Source: an uncultured Eubacteriales bacterium
GTDB taxonomy: Bacteria; Bacillota; Clostridia; Oscillospirales; Oscillospiraceae
Reading direction: 5' to 3'
Assembly (NCBI GenBank): GCA_900553545.1
Contig: USDP01000073.1
Location: 1 to 7,607, forward strand
Length of the DNA: 7,607 bases
Shown piece by piece: positions 6,701 through 7,607 of this stretch. Numbering within the stretch: position 1 is the stretch's first letter; each line of letters opens with the position of its first letter. Under the pieces are notes generated by a model that saw only the letters and a list, made by a program, of their open reading frames with translations, did not search any database and was not told the origin of the DNA. A program made the translations under genes and the position numbers.

Positions 6701-7382
6701 GCGCGTCTATACCTGCTCCGTCTGCAAGCAGACGCGCAGCGAAGTCATTGAAAAGCTCTCCAGCACGAACACCGGCACGAATACCGGAACTCCGGCAGTG
6801 CCGTCGCAGCGCCCGGACAGCGAGCTTCCGCGCCAGCGGTTCGACGACGTTCCGCAGAACATCTGGTTCGCCTCCGGTGTGCAGTTCGCGGCGGAACAGG
6901 GCCTGTTCACCGGCGTCTCCGCCAACGAATTTGCGCCCTACGATCCGATGACGCGCGCCATGCTCGTCACGGTGCTCCACCGGCTGGACGGTGCGGATGC
7001 CTCCGGCACGAACAGCTTTACGGACGTGCTGAACGGCAAATGGTATACCAATGCAATCGCCTGGGCGAGTGCGAACGGCATCGTTGAGGGCCTGAGCGGG
7101 AACCGCTTCGCGCCGAACGCACCCATCACGCGCGAACAGCTGGCGGCCATCCTCTTCCGTTATGCGAAGGCCTGCGGCTATGACGTGAGCGCCCGCGCGG
7201 AGCTGACCGCCTATGCCGATGCCGCGCAGGTCAGCACCTGGGCCGGCGACGCAATGCGCTGGGCCGTGGCAGCCGGGCTGATCTCCGGCCGCAGCGGCGC
7301 ACAGCTTGCGCCGAAGGGCGAGGCCACGCGCGCAGAGGTCGCGGTGATCCTGATGAACTTTGTTCAGAAGGTCGTAAAATAA
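3771..7382 (+). CDS. Secreted SLH-anchored surface protein with transcobalamin-like (DUF4430) domain, probable corrinoid-binding protein
   Basis: This 1203-residue protein starts at an ATG preceded by GAGAGGAAAAAAGC. The N-terminus is a signal peptide (MKKR, hydrophobic core 5-19, cleavage near ALAA 22-25). Two Listeria-Bacteroides repeats follow (about 38-114 and 118-203), each with the FxxNGG...GW...W pattern. The second holds an acidic insert (180-196). Residues 204-745 comprise four beta-rich units (about 204-325, 326-446, 447-580, 581-745). Each starts with an Ala-rich helix; units 2-4 contain WTSSN-, FFSGD- and FRSSN-type motifs like degenerate bacterial Ig domains. Residues 748-863 match DUF4430, the transcobalamin-like C-terminal domain: VTVSIDG, WSGWMYTVNG (823-832) and LKDGDVILFHFV. 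A Cys/His-rich triple repeat (about 864-996), a Thr/Asn/Pro linker and three SLH domains (about 1023-1075, 1082-1140, 1147-1203) follow. SLH domains bind secondary cell-wall polymers, so it should sit on the cell surface. The cobalamin riboswitch upstream supports corrinoid capture; ligand binding itself is inferred. Confidence 0.9.
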   Translation: MKKRIIAFLLAAVLLLGLMPTALAAGGVPQVHSSEGEITVKFDSNGGSTVSNKTFASAEALLAATLSKPYQYSKVFEGWYLKDETKPDNFGKALSEAAAADFEGKTEVTLIAKWRNRQYVIKFQPNGGTGTMADQRADFDTDVKLNECTFVKEGFECAGWALYSGASKPTYTDTINREWDDGDEYLEEEGSEDGEEVKLYAIWQKQRSEEEKEAEAKLNAAEAAISGTYNPKYGTDTNALTMLQTKLTAAGITDVTVSVKAGASDNHSSYNHVGISDDGTLEYKWNNNGVTTSSSGTVRPVFVLTYKTTTRETTECLFNLSLDEAKALAALRAASTAMLNGLPEEVSSSDDLTNKLQKCPLREGVTPDKADYDYGTNLYTVYTGKWTSSNSAVLAIGTGDWSYKPYKATVTPAQTDTQLTLTLKLEYNGRTDLNVSGTHTLTVKAAQAAPVDYTKLLNAALTAQNALRDASTGETVSKDAVAGDVFLPDARFIRKNLSNLGAEYKDFDNSKTPIRFFSGDPSVITINGARATVYRPLPGDPAKKVTLTAQIRLRPEGAPPADFDQFTLLAEQSIELTVLPMVQSEIDAAAAFMKKVCTSDVYWAGIKGANTDKNDVTVKLQPFKEIVPDGDGYRFVYPADNNTYQYVEVDDLYDTSDINQTGIPYRTFRSSNNAVITHENLLVTKPEYDSKIKIDSLLTHSVYGKYYEKFKDNAAYAGFSKFYKQPVSVTVTVKGEKGAPAPATPVKVTVSIDGSLATQHSFVNTTSASYGTMSDAGKTAWDAVSTVLTDNQYTYVGDASYLSSVTDANNVTLSGGDPKYGAWSGWMYTVNGKEPVGDNGYGLTLGQYNLKDGDVILFHFVQCPTEDGLHKFEEEPAVAATCVSTGTTALKRCTVTSGGYGCGFTVGGEIIPVDPDNHTHLEPIAAVASTCTVKGHEAGQKCTDCNAVIGCAELPLAPHSWDAGVVTVQPTYVSTGVRVYTCSVCKQTRSEVIEKLSSTNTGTNTGTPAVPSQRPDSELPRQRFDDVPQNIWFASGVQFAAEQGLFTGVSANEFAPYDPMTRAMLVTVLHRLDGADASGTNSFTDVLNGKWYTNAIAWASANGIVEGLSGNRFAPNAPITREQLAAILFRYAKACGYDVSARAELTAYADAAQVSTWAGDAMRWAVAAGLISGRSGAQLAPKGEATRAEVAVILMNFVQKVVK

Positions 7383-7419
7383 CCGATCCATCTCTTCGGA
7401 GACTCCTCCCCCAAGCAGG

Positions 7420-7476
7420 CCGCCCGGCAATGGCTATCCATTGCCGGGCGGTTCCTCGGTTCCTTCGGTTTTGCGA
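7420..7476 (+). terminator. Long hairpin, probable transcription terminator of the surface-protein gene
   Basis: A perfect 14-bp stem (arms 7420-7433 and 7438-7451, loop CTAT) begins 37 nt after the stop codon. It is followed by a broken T-rich tract (TTCCTCGGTTCCTTCGGTTTT). The stem is very stable but the U-tract is poor, so termination is likely rather than certain. Being symmetrical, it could also stop transcription arriving from the right. Confidence 0.65.
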
Positions 7477-7484
7477 TGCACCAT

Positions 7485-7536
7485 GTAGGGGCCGATGCCT
7501 TCATCGGCCCTGCGGGCGACCAATGGTCGCCCCTAC
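7485..7536. repeat. GTAGGGGC-type intergenic repeat folding as a three-way junction
   Basis: The outer arms GTAG (7485-7488) and CTAC (7533-7536) enclose two perfect hairpins. GGGCCGATG (7489-7497) pairs with CATCGGCCC (7502-7510), and GGGCGACC (7514-7521) pairs with GGTCGCCC (7525-7532). The symmetrical, non-coding structure between genes is typical of dispersed palindromic repeats. From memory, similar GTAGGGGC units are common in Oscillospiraceae genomes; copy number cannot be tested here. Confidence 0.6.
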
Positions 7537-7564
7537 GTTCACCGTCGGAAGTGCGATAGAATTC

Positions 7565-7587
7565 GTAGGGGCGGCCATTGGCAGCCC
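7565..7587. repeat. Second, partial GTAGGGGC-type repeat unit
   Basis: GTAGGGGC recurs at 7565, followed by a hairpin of GGGCGGCC (7569-7576) and GGCAGCCC (7580-7587) with one mismatch and loop ATT. The closing CTAC is absent, so this is a diverged or truncated copy of the unit 29 nt to the left. Nothing coding is visible between here and the window end. Confidence 0.45.
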
Positions 7588-7607
7588 GCAAACCAAAAAC
7601 CGCGGCT

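Noticed and set aside
5928..7430. Long minus-strand frame (500 codons) opposite the DUF4430/SLH region
   Set aside because: It is antisense to a clearly coding region with known domains, and its translation is Arg/Ala/Gly-rich without motifs.

Overview
The window looks like a GC-rich Gram-positive anaerobe of the Clostridia, probably an Oscillospiraceae/Ruminococcaceae-type gut bacterium. This is inferred from strong GGAGG ribosome binding sites, almost exclusive G/C at codon third positions, an S-layer (SLH) surface protein with Listeria-Bacteroides repeats, a cobalamin riboswitch, and GTAGGGGC-type hairpin repeats at the right edge. No species assignment is possible from sequence alone.

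Layout. Two transcription units diverge from an AT-rich segment near 3273-3361. Leftwards (minus strand) runs a three-gene cluster: a short single-helix membrane protein (2903-3163), a P1B-like metal P-type ATPase (748-2841), and a multi-pass membrane protein of unknown function that runs off the left edge (1-708). Spacings are 61 and 39 nt, each gene has its own ribosome binding site, and a strong GC hairpin separates the first two. The small gene followed by the ATPase resembles the mycobacterial pacL1-ctpC arrangement, in which a small membrane protein organises and stabilises a metal efflux ATPase.

Rightwards (plus strand) an extended -10 promoter precedes a leader of about 400 nt. It holds a cobalamin-family riboswitch (core 3395-3490), an intrinsic terminator (3554-3583), a run of overlapping perfect hairpins (3579-3697) and a weak second terminator-like hairpin just before the ribosome binding site. 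The leader controls one 1203-residue secreted protein (3771-7382): signal peptide, two Listeria-Bacteroides repeats, four beta-rich repeat units, a DUF4430/transcobalamin-like C-terminal domain, a Cys/His-rich triple repeat, and three SLH domains. Joining a B12-sensing leader to a transcobalamin-like domain on an S-layer anchored protein strongly suggests surface capture of cobalamin or other corrinoids, switched off when B12 is plentiful. This is the most interesting system in the window.

The right end (7383-7607) has no gene. It contains a long perfect hairpin that probably ends the surface-protein transcript, then one complete and one partial copy of a GTAGGGGC-type hairpin repeat. No tRNA, rRNA, CRISPR array, transposase or integrase was seen.
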